Shown: positions 1 to 8,735, counted from the first letter of the stretch. The stretch: DNA of 26,365 bases from an uncultured Chromatiaceae bacterium (GCA_946482615.1 CAMLSF010000035.1:1-26365); one strand, 5' to 3'. Numbers and translations are program-made. Notes: generated by a model not told the origin, from the letters alone.

Positions 1-72
1 CTGTAGCTCAGTTGGTAGAGTCCCGGATTGTGATTCCGGTTGTCGTGGGTTCGAGCCCCATCAGCCACCCCA
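1..72 (+). tRNA. hisR: tRNA-His (GTG), 5' end cut off by the window
   Basis: The anticodon arm has a CCGGA/TCCGG stem and a seven-base loop with anticodon GTG at 30-32. The T arm is followed by CAGCCAC, a C discriminator and an encoded CCA ending at 72. The window opens at base 5 of the acceptor stem, so the first four bases plus the G-1 typical of tRNA-His lie outside. It is followed 20 bp later by tRNA-Pro, as in the argX-hisR-leuT-proM type of cluster. Confidence 0.95.
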
Positions 73-92
73 TTCTCGACTGGTTTATATGT

Positions 93-169
93 CGGTGATT
101 AGCGCAGCTTGGTAGCGCACTTGGTTTGGGTCCAAGGGGTCGCAAGTTCGAATCTTGCATCACCGACCA
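93..169 (+). tRNA. proM: tRNA-Pro (TGG)
   Basis: Acceptor stem CGGTGAT pairs with ATCACCG, followed by discriminator A and an encoded CCA. The anticodon stem CTTGG/CCAAG encloses a loop with TGG at 127-129. It is the last tRNA of the cluster before a terminator. In gammaproteobacteria tRNA-Pro(UGG) carries cmo5U at the wobble base, so it is an expected substrate of the CmoB encoded at 7770-8735. Confidence 0.97.
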
Positions 170-185
170 TTCTCCCGGTAAAAAT

Positions 186-207
186 AACAGCAGCAATGCT
201 GTTTTTT
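186..207 (+). terminator. Rho-independent terminator of the His/Pro tRNA cluster
   Basis: AACAGCA and TGCTGTT form a 7-bp stem with a GCAA loop. The run of T from 202 to 207 follows on the plus strand. It sits 16 bp after the tRNA-Pro CCA end. Confidence 0.75.
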
Positions 208-313
208 GCTTTCTGGCCTACTGAAAAACTGCCATACCACAAAAACTCCTCATTCTCTGTTTACTGCTGCAGATCTTTACCTTTTTCCATACCGGACTCT
301 GTTATTACAGGCA

Positions 314-339
314 TAAAAAAAGCCTGCACAGGGCAGGCT
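314..339 (-). terminator. Rho-independent terminator of fadE
   Basis: AGCCTGC (321-327) and GCAGGCT (333-339) form a 7-bp stem with a five-base loop. The A run at 314-320 reads as seven U on the minus strand, so it acts for transcripts leaving fadE about 20 bp upstream. Confidence 0.85.
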
Positions 340-359
340 TCTTCATGATCTATTGAGGT

Positions 360-2822
360 TTAAGCTGCAACAGATTTAGCTTTTGGCTTTTTATCAAACA
401 AAGATTTATCCGCAGCCAGGTCCAGTGGATCAAAATCATCCACGTTAATGGTATGCAGACGGCCTTGTTCGGCCACCCGCAGCTTCTCTGCTTCAGCTTC
501 AGTGATCACACCCAGCTCCAAACCTAAAGCTGCCACTTCATGTAAGCGGAAGAATGGCAGGCGTTTATTCGCTGCATGCACCACTTTATCGAAGATGGGT
601 TCAGCGGCCAGAATGTCCGTCAGGGCTTTTTCAATTAAACCTATCTGGTTGTTCGGCTCTACTGTGGTATAGATGTTTGTCGCTAAGCGGCTACGGGCTT
701 CACAAGGAGTTTGCATAATGCGTGACACCTGATGATCCAGCTGATCCGAAGCTTTACGTAAAGTACGGCCCCAGGGGAACAGCAGTTTGCCCAACACTGA
801 ACCTACGATACGATTCGGGAAGTTATCCAGCATTTCATCCAAAGCCACCTGAGCTTTGTACATATTGTCTTCACAAGCCCATTGCACTAAAGGTAAGTCC
901 TGAGCCGGACGGCCATCGTCGTTAAAGCGTTTCAGCACAGCTGAGGTCAGATACAACATGGATAACATATCGCCTAAACGGGCAGAGATACGTTCACGGC
1001 GTTTTAAGTCGCCACCCATAGTACCCATAGCCACATCAGACATTAATGCCAACGCAGCGCTGTATCTGTTCATTTGTTTGTAGTACTTAGCTGTCGCATC
1101 GGCATAAGGGCTGGCAGAGAAAGCTGAATTGCTTACCCCTAACCATAAAGCGCGGAAGAAGTTGCTGATGCTAAAACCAATATGGCCAAACAAAGCACGG
1201 TCAAAAGCTGTCACCGCAGCGCGCTCGTCTTCTAAGCCGGCAGCCTGTAACTCAGCCAGAACAAATGGATGACAACGAATTGCACCCTGACCATAAATAA
1301 TCATATTACGGGTCAGGATGTTGGCGCCTTCTACTGTAATCGCAACAGGAGCACCCTGATAACCACGGGCTAAATAGTTGTTCGGGCCCATACAGATGCC
1401 TTTACCACCGTGGATATCCATCGCATCAATAATGGCCTGACGCATACGCTCTGTCATATGGAACTTGGTGATGGCCGAAATGACAGAAGGTTTTTCACCT
1501 AAGTCGATAGAGCCGACTGACATAGTGGTAGAAGCTTCCGCCATATAGGCATAACCACCAATACGGGCTAAGGCTTCTTCAATACCTTCCATTTTACCAA
1601 TAGGCAGTTTGAACTGACGACGGATACGGGCATAAGCACCAGTTAACAAGGCCGCTGCTTTGATACCACCTGTGCTGTTGGATGGCAGCGTGATGGCACG
1701 ACCTACTGACAAACATTCCACCAGCATACGCCAGCCCTGGCCGGCCATCTTCGGACCACCAATAATGTAATCCAGCGGCACAAACACATCTTCGCCTTGT
1801 GTCGGACCATTCTGGAATGGCACGTTCAGCGGGAAATGACGACGACCAATTTTTACACCAGGTGTAGAGACTGGGATCAGGGCACAAGTGATACCTAAAT
1901 CTTTTTTGTCTCCTAATAAACCGTCCGGATCCTGCGTTTTAAAGGCTAAACCCAATACGGTCGCAATAGGAGCTAAGGTGATATACCTTTTGTTCCAGGT
2001 CAGGCGCATACCTATGATTTCCTGACCTTCCCATTCGCCTTTACAGACTATACCTGTATCCGGAATAGCGCCCGCATCAGAACCCGCTTCCGGGCTGGTT
2101 AAGGCAAAACAAGGAATTTCTAAACCTTTGGCTAAACGCGGCAGGTAGTGGTCCTGCTGCTCTTTGGTGCCATAATGTTGCAACAGCTCGCCCGGGCCTA
2201 AAGAGTTAGGCACACCTACGACGCTGGATAACACCATACTTTTGCTGGTTAATTTTTGCAGTACACAAGACTGGGCATAAGCAGAGAATTCCAGACCACC
2301 GTATTGCTTTTTGATGATCATCGCAAAGAAACCATGGTCTTTTAAGTATTGATAGACTTCTGGCGATAAATCAGCACGTTCATGTGTGGTGTGCCAGTCG
2401 TCGACCATGGCCAGTAACTCTTCACATGGGCCATCTAAAAAGGCCTGCTCTTCAGCACTTAAACGTGGTTTTGGATAATTGTGCAGTTTGTGCCAATCCG
2501 GAGTGCCACGGAACAAATCACCTTCCCACCAGGTGGTACCGGCATCAATGGCTTCTTTTTCTGTGGTCGACATTTCCGGCATAATTTTGCGGTACAGTTT
2601 TAACAAAGGTTTGGTTAAATACTGTTGACGTATACTGGCAATATTCAAAGGTAAAGCGACGACTAAAAACAGTATCCAGCTCACCAGACCCACTGTATCA
2701 GTGAAAGTCGCAACTGCTAACAAGGCAGCGATCAAGGCTGTAAACATAGTTAAACTTGCTCTGTGGTAGGCGAGCATGGCAACAGTGCCAAGCAAGGCTA
2801 CCCAAAAAATCAACACATCCAT
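360..2822 (-). CDS. fadE: Acyl-CoA dehydrogenase FadE
   Basis: FadE catalyses the first step of the beta-oxidation cycle, the FAD-linked dehydrogenation of acyl-CoA to trans-2-enoyl-CoA. The protein is 820 aa (E. coli FadE 814) and matches it along the whole length as remembered. Residues 1-65 are hydrophobic with two or three likely membrane helices, as in E. coli, so it is probably inner-membrane attached. The acyl-CoA dehydrogenase core follows: the middle domain has [14 protein letters not shown] (about 238-251), and Glu498 in VEGANILTR fits the catalytic base. A FadE-type C-terminal extension ends the protein. The ATG is preceded by AGGAG (2829-2833) with 6-nt spacing. It is transcribed away from yafJ and ends at a strong terminator. 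A FadR-like operator lies upstream. Confidence 0.97.
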   Translation of the reverse strand: MDVLIFWVALLGTVAMLAYHRASLTMFTALIAALLAVATFTDTVGLVSWILFLVVALPLNIASIRQQYLTKPLLKLYRKIMPEMSTTEKEAIDAGTTWWEGDLFRGTPDWHKLHNYPKPRLSAEEQAFLDGPCEELLAMVDDWHTTHERADLSPEVYQYLKDHGFFAMIIKKQYGGLEFSAYAQSCVLQKLTSKSMVLSSVVGVPNSLGPGELLQHYGTKEQQDHYLPRLAKGLEIPCFALTSPEAGSDAGAIPDTGIVCKGEWEGQEIIGMRLTWNKRYITLAPIATVLGLAFKTQDPDGLLGDKKDLGITCALIPVSTPGVKIGRRHFPLNVPFQNGPTQGEDVFVPLDYIIGGPKMAGQGWRMLVECLSVGRAITLPSNSTGGIKAAALLTGAYARIRRQFKLPIGKMEGIEEALARIGGYAYMAEASTTMSVGSIDLGEKPSVISAITKFHMTERMRQAIIDAMDIHGGKGICMGPNNYLARGYQGAPVAITVEGANILTRNMIIYGQGAIRCHPFVLAELQAAGLEDERAAVTAFDRALFGHIGFSISNFFRALWLGVSNSAFSASPYADATAKYYKQMNRYSAALALMSDVAMGTMGGDLKRRERISARLGDMLSMLYLTSAVLKRFNDDGRPAQDLPLVQWACEDNMYKAQVALDEMLDNFPNRIVGSVLGKLLFPWGRTLRKASDQLDHQVSRIMQTPCEARSRLATNIYTTVEPNNQIGLIEKALTDILAAEPIFDKVVHAANKRLPFFRLHEVAALGLELGVITEAEAEKLRVAEQGRLHTINVDDFDPLDLAADKSLFDKKPKAKSVAA

Positions 2823-2839
2823 AATATACTCCTGAGAAC

Positions 2840-2856
2840 TAGAGGTCAGACCACTG
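2840..2856. promoter_or_regulatory. Putative FadR operator of fadE
   Basis: The centre GGTCAGACC (2844-2852) matches the GGTCnGACC core of FadR operators, flanked by an A as in the consensus; the outer bases match poorly. It lies between a candidate -10 box and the fadE start, where bound repressor would block initiation or early elongation. FadR repression relieved by long-chain acyl-CoA is the known control of fadE in enterics. Confidence 0.6.
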
Positions 2857-2863
2857 TGAGCTT

Positions 2864-2892
2864 AGAGTAGTGTGCCTGTTGCAAAGATGCAA
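2864..2892 (-). promoter_or_regulatory. Candidate fadE promoter
   Basis: On the minus strand TTGCAT (2887-2892) and TACTCT (2864-2869) are separated by 17 bp. The predicted start of transcription falls just upstream of the FadR-like site. A separate TTGACA (2922-2927, minus) lies further upstream without a clear -10 partner. Confidence 0.45.
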
Positions 2893-2982
2893 GTAATTCC
2901 TTACTTTGCACACTGGTTGAGTGTCAACTTTTGTTGCAGTTTCTGCATCTGACGGGTTTAAGTATAGGAAGCCATCTGATTT

Positions 2983-3747
2983 ATGTGTGAGTTATTAGGG
3001 ATGTCCGCCAATGTGCCCACCGACATCTGTTTTAGTTTTAAAGGTTTAAGAGAACGGGGTGGCAAAACGGGTCCGCATAAGGATGGCTGGGGTGTGGCGT
3101 TTTATCAGGGCAAAGGTGTCAGCACTTTTAAAGATGCAAACCCGAGTTATCAATCGGAAATAGCACGGCTTATCAGTGATTATCCTATTAAAAGTACGGC
3201 AGTGGTGGCACATATCCGACAAGCCAACAGCGGCGGAGTAGGGCTTGAGAATACTCATCCTTTTACCCGTACTTTATGGGGGCGTTACTGGACTTATGCC
3301 CATAATGGTCAGTTGCAGGGCTTTGAAACTTTAGCTGTTGGTCAATATCACCCTGTTGGCCAAACCGACAGTGAGCATGCGTTTTGTTATTTGCTGCATA
3401 AACTGGAACAACAGTTTCCCGTTGCTCCTGTGGATATGAAACCGGCTTTTGATTACCTTGCCTCTTTGTGCCCGGCCTTGCAGCAGTTAGGTGTGTTTAA
3501 CTTATTGATCTCTGATGGTGACTACTTGCTGGCCTATTGCAGCACCAAACTGCACTGGATCACCAGAAGGGCACCTTTTGGTGTGGCCTTGTTGTCAGAT
3601 GTGGATGTCGATATAGATTTTTCCAAAGAAACCACTGAAAAAGATGTAGTGACTATTATTGCCACTTTACCGCTGACCAGTAATGAACAATGGCAAGAGA
3701 TGAGAGCAGGACAAGCTCAATTGTTTAAGTCAGGAGAGCCGCAATAA
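2983..3747 (+). CDS. yafJ: Class II glutamine amidotransferase, YafJ family
   Basis: This is a 254-aa stand-alone class II (Ntn) glutaminase domain; E. coli YafJ is about the same length. Cys2 directly after the initiator Met is the expected nucleophile. Family motifs visible are HIRQANSGGVGLENTHPF (77-94), HNG (107-109) and TDSEHAFCYLL. No synthetase domain is attached, so the ammonia acceptor is unknown. The related DUF/YafJ proteins have no settled physiological role. It is divergent from fadE with 160 bp between; in E. coli yafJ also lies close to fadE. The nearest SD-like sequence, AGGAA (2966-2970), is 12 nt from the ATG, somewhat far, but translation from this ATG puts Cys at position 2 and no later start would. 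Confidence 0.9.
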   Translation: MCELLGMSANVPTDICFSFKGLRERGGKTGPHKDGWGVAFYQGKGVSTFKDANPSYQSEIARLISDYPIKSTAVVAHIRQANSGGVGLENTHPFTRTLWGRYWTYAHNGQLQGFETLAVGQYHPVGQTDSEHAFCYLLHKLEQQFPVAPVDMKPAFDYLASLCPALQQLGVFNLLISDGDYLLAYCSTKLHWITRRAPFGVALLSDVDVDIDFSKETTEKDVVTIIATLPLTSNEQWQEMRAGQAQLFKSGEPQ

Positions 3748-3755
3748 GCGGCTCT
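3735..3755 (+). other. Hairpin spanning the yafJ stop codon
   Basis: AGAGCCGC and GCGGCTCT form a perfect 8-bp stem around a five-base loop that contains the TAA stop. No T run follows on either strand, so it is not a standard terminator. It may protect the mRNA 3' end. Its last base is the first base of the ERIC-like repeat. Confidence 0.5.
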
Positions 3756-3881
3756 ATACCCTTCGTACTTAAAGCTGCAGCTTTGTTGACTGCGCTCATT
3801 CGCCCCAGTCGCATAGGTTACTATGCTCCCAGGGTCTCACTCACTTGTCGCCTCCCTGCAACTTGAAGTTTCTTGGGTATA
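3755..3881. repeat. ERIC-like (IRU) intergenic repeat, 127 bp
   Basis: The element is an imperfect palindrome bounded by TATACCC and GGGTATA. Inside the ends, ACTTAAAGCTGCAG on the left mirrors CTGCAACTTGAAGT on the right. The middle has CCCCAGTC, then GCATAG/CTATGC, then CTCCCAGGG. Length, ends and central CCCCAG...CTGGG-like pairing match the enterobacterial ERIC/IRU repeat as I remember it (126-127 bp, TATACCCTTCGTACTT end). It sits between the convergent ends of yafJ and the DUF3108 gene, the usual type of site for ERIC. Confidence 0.8.
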
Positions 3882-3893
3882 TAAGAGGAAAGT

Positions 3894-4616
3894 TTAAGGT
3901 TTGAAGGTCGCCAGTTGAATATCAAACTGTTCAACTTTATCTTCGGCTTGCCATAACCGCACCAATAAATAATCCAGTTCTGGTGCAACCCAGGCCAGGA
4001 CTTCTTTATCTGCACCTGTACCTGTGCGTTCAATCCGGATGGTTTTTACTTTGCCGTAGGGCAGGGATAACCATTCTTCGCCTGCTACTTTGTAACTGTA
4101 TTTACGTTCATCACCATGGCGGTTCAGCACCTGATAAACAAATTCGGTTTTACCGGCTTTTAGATCCAACGCCAGCTGGCTATGGTAGCTCAGTGGATCC
4201 AACCACTGCTCATTCCATTGAATGGCTTTGAGTTTTTTAGATTTCTCAACCCGTAGCTCTTTGCTGTCCCAGTTCAGGTTTAGCTCGTAATACCTGTTTG
4301 GGCCTGAGCCTGTGCGCTGCATCACATAGCGGTTGGGCTGAATACGCCCCTCTTTTACAGCGAAAAAAGATTGTTCTGAGCGTTTATCTTCAAAAATCAG
4401 CCAACTGATGTCGCTGCTATAGCCCAACTCATAACCCTGTTCTGTGGTTTTCAGATAACGTTTAGCTTCACCATGTTTTTTACCTGAACGCAGCACATTG
4501 TAACTGGCTTCAAAAGCTGAGAATTGAACAGAAGGAGCAGCTGTAGGTTCTTCAGCTGATAACAGGCTGGAAAAGAGTAAAAAAAATGACGCACTAAGGC
4601 GCCATTTATTCATCAT
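3894..4616 (-). CDS. DUF3108 family exported protein
   Basis: The 240-aa product starts with an n-region MMNKWR, a hydrophobic stretch LSASFFLLFSSLLSA and a likely signal peptidase I site before EEPTAAP, so it should be periplasmic or outer-membrane associated. The rest is beta-rich and matches my memory of DUF3108 proteins found after purN in Alteromonadales (FEASYNVLRSGKKHGEA near the start, repeated Y/W-rich strands). Function is unknown. The start chosen overlaps the purN stop by 11 bp; ATG at 4613, one codon later, is equally possible. An upstream in-frame ATG at 4658 would put about 14 residues before the signal peptide and is less likely. Translation is probably coupled to purN. Confidence 0.75.
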   Translation of the reverse strand: MMNKWRLSASFFLLFSSLLSAEEPTAAPSVQFSAFEASYNVLRSGKKHGEAKRYLKTTEQGYELGYSSDISWLIFEDKRSEQSFFAVKEGRIQPNRYVMQRTGSGPNRYYELNLNWDSKELRVEKSKKLKAIQWNEQWLDPLSYHSQLALDLKAGKTEFVYQVLNRHGDERKYSYKVAGEEWLSLPYGKVKTIRIERTGTGADKEVLAWVAPELDYLLVRLWQAEDKVEQFDIQLATFKP

Positions 4617-5256
4617 CCTGGTCATTTGCATATCCATGGTCAGATAATAAAAGGCCATCTAACAATGCCTTATCTGACTGCTGTTGTAAACGGTTCTGGC
4701 AAAACCAGCGCACAACCAATGGATAAATACGGTGTTCCTGTTCGTGTACACGCTCTGCGACAGTGTCTGCGTCATCACCCTGGAAAACCGGCACTTTGGC
4801 TTGCAAAATCACAGGCCCACCGTCCAGTTCTGCAGTGACAAAATGCACTGAGCAGCCGTGTTCAGTCTCCCCGGCATCTATAGCACGCTGGTGGGTATTC
4901 AGCCCCTGATACTTGGGTAACAACGAAGGATGGATATTCAGTAAACGGCCCTGATAATGCTGAACAAATTCAGGCGTTAAAATACGCATAAAACCAGCCA
5001 GGACCACCAGATCGGGTTGATGCTGATCAATGGTTTCAATCAGCGCCTGATCATAAGAAGCTCTGTCAGAATAGGCTTTATGATCCAGCACTATAGCTTC
5101 AGCACCAGCTTTTTTGGCCCTCTCCAAGCCATAAGCTTTGGCTTTATTTGACAGAACAGCAGTTACTTTTCCATCGATAAACCCAACACTGCAGGCGTCT
5201 AAAATCGCCTGCAGATTAGAACCGCTGCCTGAAATCAATACCACTATAGATTTCAT
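4606..5256 (-). CDS. purN: Phosphoribosylglycinamide formyltransferase PurN
   Basis: PurN transfers a formyl group from 10-formyl-THF to glycinamide ribonucleotide, the third step of purine synthesis, in the cytosol. The 216-aa protein has the GAR-binding GSGSNLQA near the N-terminus, VLAGFMRIL, and the catalytic triad Asn107, His109 (NIHPSLLP) and Asp145 (ELDGGPV), equivalent to N106/H108/D144 of E. coli. It follows purM with 8 bp between them and overlaps the DUF3108 gene, so the three genes form one unit. The family is usually about 212 aa; the C-terminus here is slightly longer. Confidence 0.97.
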   Translation of the reverse strand: MKSIVVLISGSGSNLQAILDACSVGFIDGKVTAVLSNKAKAYGLERAKKAGAEAIVLDHKAYSDRASYDQALIETIDQHQPDLVVLAGFMRILTPEFVQHYQGRLLNIHPSLLPKYQGLNTHQRAIDAGETEHGCSVHFVTAELDGGPVILQAKVPVFQGDDADTVAERVHEQEHRIYPLVVRWFCQNRLQQQSDKALLDGLLLSDHGYANDQDDE

Positions 5257-5264
5257 GGATGGGG

Positions 5265-6308
5265 TTAGCCCTGGATCACAACTTGAGGCTGATCTGCAGC
5301 AACCTGATTGATTTGACCTAAATGCCAGGCGTTTTCGCCAGCTGCTTTTAACTGAGCCAAAGCCACATCTAAGTGAGTCGCAGGAACTACCACTATCATG
5401 CCAACACCACAGTTAAAAGTGCGGTACATTTCGTGACGTTCTACGTTACCTTGCTGCTGTAACCAGCTGAAAATAGCAGGCCACTGCCAGCTGCTCTCAA
5501 TGATGTTTGCCTGAGTGTTTTCTGGCAATACACGTGGGATATTTTCCCAGAAACCACCGCCTGTGATATGACACAAAGCGTGGACAGGCACAGATTTAAT
5601 TAATGCCAGCAGGTTTTTCACATAAATGCGGGTCGGTTCTAACAAATGATCGGCAATAGTTTTGCCTTCAAGTAAGGTCTGAGGATCCTGACCACTGACT
5701 TCCAGTACTTTGCGGATTAACGAAAAGCCATTGGAGTGCGGGCCTGATGAGGCTAAAGCTATTAACTGATCGCCTGCTTTAACTTTGCTGCCGTCGATAA
5801 TTTCAGATTTTTCCACCACACCTACGCTAAAACCAGCGATGTCGTAGTCTTCACCATGGTACATACCGGGCATTTCAGCGGTTTCGCCACCGACCAGAGC
5901 ACAACCGGCCTGTTCACAGCCTTTGGCAATACCTTCGACCACAGTAGCAGCGGTATTTACATCCAGCTTACCTGTGGCGTAGTAGTCGAGGAAAAATAAA
6001 GGTTCAGCACCTGATACGACTATGTCATTCACACACATAGCGACTAAATCTATACCTACGCTGTCATGGCGTTTTAAATCCATCGCCAGACGCAGTTTGG
6101 TACCCACACCGTCTGTGCCTGATACCAGCACTGGTTCTTTGTAACCAGCAGGGATTTGACACAAAGCACCAAAGCCGCCTAAACCACCCATTACTTCTTT
6201 ACGGGTTGTACGTTTTACCGCACCTTTAATACGGTCAACCAAGGCCTCACCGGCATCAATATCCACACCAGCGTCTTTGTAACTTAACGACGTTTTTTGC
6301 TCGCTCAC
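5265..6308 (-). CDS. purM: Phosphoribosylformylglycinamidine cyclo-ligase PurM
   Basis: PurM (AIR synthetase) closes the imidazole ring in the fifth step of purine synthesis, using ATP. Conserved stretches [46 protein letters not shown] and [13 protein letters not shown] are nearly identical to E. coli. I choose the GTG at 6308, giving SEQKTSLSY after the initiator and 347 aa (E. coli 345). GGGGA lies 5 nt before it. A TTG four codons upstream at 6320 would absorb this ribosome site into the coding region. It is the first gene of purM-purN-DUF3108. Confidence 0.95.
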   Translation of the reverse strand: MSEQKTSLSYKDAGVDIDAGEALVDRIKGAVKRTTRKEVMGGLGGFGALCQIPAGYKEPVLVSGTDGVGTKLRLAMDLKRHDSVGIDLVAMCVNDIVVSGAEPLFFLDYYATGKLDVNTAATVVEGIAKGCEQAGCALVGGETAEMPGMYHGEDYDIAGFSVGVVEKSEIIDGSKVKAGDQLIALASSGPHSNGFSLIRKVLEVSGQDPQTLLEGKTIADHLLEPTRIYVKNLLALIKSVPVHALCHITGGGFWENIPRVLPENTQANIIESSWQWPAIFSWLQQQGNVERHEMYRTFNCGVGMIVVVPATHLDVALAQLKAAGENAWHLGQINQVAADQPQVVIQG

Positions 6309-6341
6309 GGCAATCCCCAAATGGCTAAAAAGTGAAGGTCC

Positions 6342-6377
6342 AAAAAAATTGGCGGCATTTTACCTCGTAACGCCGCC
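6342..6377 (-). terminator. Hairpin plus U run upstream of purM
   Basis: On the minus strand GGCGGC and GCCGCC form a 6-bp GC stem with a 15-nt loop, followed by AA and seven T (6342-6348). It could end the transcript of the 135-aa gene or attenuate transcription into purM. The long loop weakens the case, and the same DNA holds a candidate purM -10 box. Confidence 0.4.
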
Positions 6378-6385
6378 GGACAAAA
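6357..6385 (-). promoter_or_regulatory. Candidate purM promoter
   Basis: On the minus strand TAAAAT (6357-6362) is followed by GCCGCC, the GC-rich discriminator often seen at growth-rate-controlled promoters. Upstream lies TTTTGT with 17-bp spacing, or TTGTCC (6378-6383) with 15-bp spacing. No PurR-type palindrome was seen nearby. Confidence 0.4.
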
Positions 6386-6440
6386 GGATTTACTGCTGTG
6401 CATTTTTGAATGCTTGTATGTGTCTTATTACAAAGCGGTT

Positions 6441-6848
6441 TTATTGCATTACATTACTCATGGCCTGAGCCACATAGTTACGTAAACTGGCGCTTGGAGT
6501 TTTTGCGATCTGGTGATAAACCAAAGAAGCAAAAGGAAACTCTTTGCCGTTGTAGCGCACACAAATATAAGGCGCATCAGGTGTTGATTCATCGTGATAC
6601 CACTCTCCACCTACATGATGAATAAATACTTCGCCTGTGTAAGCACCAAATACATTGGATAAGGTAAAGAGCACTTCATCAGAATGACGTTGCTCCTGCT
6701 GACGTAAAAACAGTTCGCTGAGGATTTCATCGACTTTTGTTAAACTGTCCAGGCTAAAATCGAGCAAAACCTGATGCTCTTCAGCAGAGTACACCACTGC
6801 ATCCTGGGCAGTGACTTTCATTAATTCGGTTAATTCTTGGTTGTTCAT
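6441..6848 (-). CDS. Uncharacterised 135-aa cytosolic protein
   Basis: I do not recognise this gene securely. The product is soluble and acidic, with no signal peptide or membrane segment. The N-terminal half (MNNQELTELM to about residue 55) looks helical. The second half carries NVFGAYTGEVFIHHVGGEWY, a pattern resembling DUF3806-like domains in which a helix with GAYxGEV precedes GGxW. That resemblance is a weak guess. The ATG at 6848 has AGGGG (6855-6859) at 6-nt spacing; the in-frame ATG at 6854 touches that site and is disfavoured. It lies 15 bp after the LysR gene and probably shares its transcript, making it a possible partner or target of that regulator. Confidence 0.75.
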   Translation of the reverse strand: MNNQELTELMKVTAQDAVVYSAEEHQVLLDFSLDSLTKVDEILSELFLRQQEQRHSDEVLFTLSNVFGAYTGEVFIHHVGGEWYHDESTPDAPYICVRYNGKEFPFASLVYHQIAKTPSASLRNYVAQAMSNVMQ

Positions 6849-6863
6849 GCTCATCCCCTGCTA

Positions 6864-7754
6864 TTAAACTTTATGTTCGGCTATCAGCAGCTCACGCAAT
6901 TGGCGGCTGCCGGGTCCTAATGTTTCTTCTTTAGGTGTCACTAAGGCTAAAGGTACAGCCCGTGCTGAACTTTGGGCAATCTGAAGCCGTACTAATGTGC
7001 CGTCTTTTATTAGATCGCAGATCAAAAACTCAGGCAACCAGCAAAAACCAATACCGTTTTTCAGAATGTCTACAGCTTCAAAAAAGTTATTCACTGTCCA
7101 GCGTTGTTCGGCGCGCAACCAGCCGACATCTTTAGGTTTGCTGGCGGTATCGCGGATCACAATTTGCAAATGCTGGCTGAGTTCATTGAGATCCAACTGC
7201 GGCTGCTGAGCCAACAGATGTTCCCTTCCTACAACAGGGATCATTTGAATCACGGCCAGAGGTTCACCAATATAGCCTCTGGGAACACTGGGAGAGGCCG
7301 CAATCACTAAATCTGCTTTATGCTCCAGTATCATTTCAGTGGAGCCCGTGATCACTGTATCAATAATCTGAATACGACTGCCACGGGAGATAGGGTGAAA
7401 CTTGGCTAAGGCACGGTAAAGAATTTGTTTTGGGTATACCAGCTCCACCGCGATGCGAATTTCCGGCTCCCAGCCTACATTTATATTAGAAGCTAATAGC
7501 TCAAGATCTTCAATTTGTTGAGTCAATAAGCGGGAACGGCGTAACATCACTTCGCCTGCCGGCGTTAAAAAGGCTTTACGACCTTTGACTTCCAACAGCT
7601 CCACACCCAACTGGTATTGCAGTTTGGCCACTGCATGATTCAGTGACGACTGACTTTTATTCAGCAGATCGGCTGCCTGCGCATAGCCCCCGGCATCGAC
7701 CACAGCTTGCAGTATGCGCCATTGTTCCATGGTTGATTTAGGGCGGTACGGCAT
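6864..7754 (-). CDS. LysR-type transcriptional regulator
   Basis: The 296-aa protein has the LysR winged helix-turn-helix at about residues 9-66 (EQWRILQAVVDAGGYAQAAD, then LLNKSQSSLNHAVAKLQ, LTPAGEVML) and a substrate-binding-like effector domain from about 90 to 290. The ligand cannot be predicted. ATG at 7754 is preceded by AAGGA with 6-nt spacing; the TTG one codon earlier is not needed. It begins only 15 bp after cmoB on the same strand and is followed by the 135-aa gene. It lacks the usual divergent target gene, so its regulon is not evident from context. Confidence 0.92.
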   Translation of the reverse strand: MPYRPKSTMEQWRILQAVVDAGGYAQAADLLNKSQSSLNHAVAKLQYQLGVELLEVKGRKAFLTPAGEVMLRRSRLLTQQIEDLELLASNINVGWEPEIRIAVELVYPKQILYRALAKFHPISRGSRIQIIDTVITGSTEMILEHKADLVIAASPSVPRGYIGEPLAVIQMIPVVGREHLLAQQPQLDLNELSQHLQIVIRDTASKPKDVGWLRAEQRWTVNNFFEAVDILKNGIGFCWLPEFLICDLIKDGTLVRLQIAQSSARAVPLALVTPKEETLGPGSRQLRELLIAEHKV

Positions 7755-7769
7755 CAAAAGTCCTTAGAT

Positions 7770-8735
7770 TTAAGCCACAGCTACGATCACGGCCCTCAGT
7801 GGTGCCGGGTAGCCTTCAATGGTTTTACTATGATCAGTTGGGTTGAGAAAATCAATCAGACTTTCGTTTTCCATCCAGCTGGTTTTACGTTGTTCTTCCA
7901 GACTGGTGACAGATAAATCCACCACTCTGGCATTCTTAAAACCGACCCGTTGCAGCCAGAGTAACAAAGCCGCCGTGCTTGGGATAAACCAGACATTACG
8001 CATTTTTGCGTAGCGGTCTGTGGGTACTAAGACGGCTTGTTCGTCGCCTTCTATCACTAAAGTTTCTAACACCAGTTCGCCACCAGGGCGCAGCTGTTGT
8101 TTTAATTGAGCTAAGAAGTCGATGGGGGAGCGGCGGTGGTACAACACGCCCATAGAAAATACGGTATCAAAAGCTTTGAGTTCCGGCATATCGTCTATGC
8201 CAACTGGTAATAAGTGCACTGTAGGGTCAGGGTTAAAGTGTTTAATGGCTTCAAACTGGCAATAAAACAATTGCGATGGATCAATGCCGACGACAAAGTC
8301 TGCACCTTCACCCTTCATTCGCCATAAGTGGTAACCACTGCCGCACCCAACATCCAGCACTGTTCTGTGTTGAAGTGGGCTGATGTGAGGCAAGACTCTG
8401 TCCCATTTCCAGTCAGAGCGCCATTCTGTGTCTATAGTTAATCCATGCAGCGTAAAAGGGCCTTTGCGCCATGGCATCAACTGACGTAACAACACCTCAA
8501 GCCGCTGTTTTTGTCCCTCACTCAATTCGTCTGGCAGACCAAATTCGACTTTATTTTTTAGTTCAATATAGTTTGTTGGTGCAACAGGCAAGTGGTCCAG
8601 CACTTTTTGCCACTGCTTAAAGTCACCATGCAAAGCGTCCTGCTCCCAGCGTTTTAACTGAGCTGGTAAGGTCTCCAGCCAATGCAGCAGTTTATTACCA
8701 GCTATCTGTTGATAAAAACTCTGAAAACGACTCAT
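7770..8735 (-). CDS. cmoB: tRNA U34 carboxymethyltransferase CmoB
   Basis: CmoB transfers the carboxymethyl group of carboxy-SAM to 5-hydroxyuridine at position 34 of tRNAs, giving cmo5U, which widens wobble decoding. The protein is 321 aa (E. coli 323). It carries LPWRKGPF-like [27 protein letters not shown], the SAM-site motif DVGCGSGYH (128-136), [16 protein letters not shown] and [10 protein letters not shown], all as in E. coli. The ATG at 8735 shares one base with the cmoA stop (TGATG), so the two are translationally coupled; a GTG one codon earlier is a less likely start. Confidence 0.97.
   Translation of the reverse strand: MSRFQSFYQQIAGNKLLHWLETLPAQLKRWEQDALHGDFKQWQKVLDHLPVAPTNYIELKNKVEFGLPDELSEGQKQRLEVLLRQLMPWRKGPFTLHGLTIDTEWRSDWKWDRVLPHISPLQHRTVLDVGCGSGYHLWRMKGEGADFVVGIDPSQLFYCQFEAIKHFNPDPTVHLLPVGIDDMPELKAFDTVFSMGVLYHRRSPIDFLAQLKQQLRPGGELVLETLVIEGDEQAVLVPTDRYAKMRNVWFIPSTAALLLWLQRVGFKNARVVDLSVTSLEEQRKTSWMENESLIDFLNPTDHSKTIEGYPAPLRAVIVAVA

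Noticed and set aside
6309..6320. TTG start upstream of purM
   Set aside because: The GTG at 6308 has a well-spaced GGGGA and matches the family N-terminus; the TTG does not.
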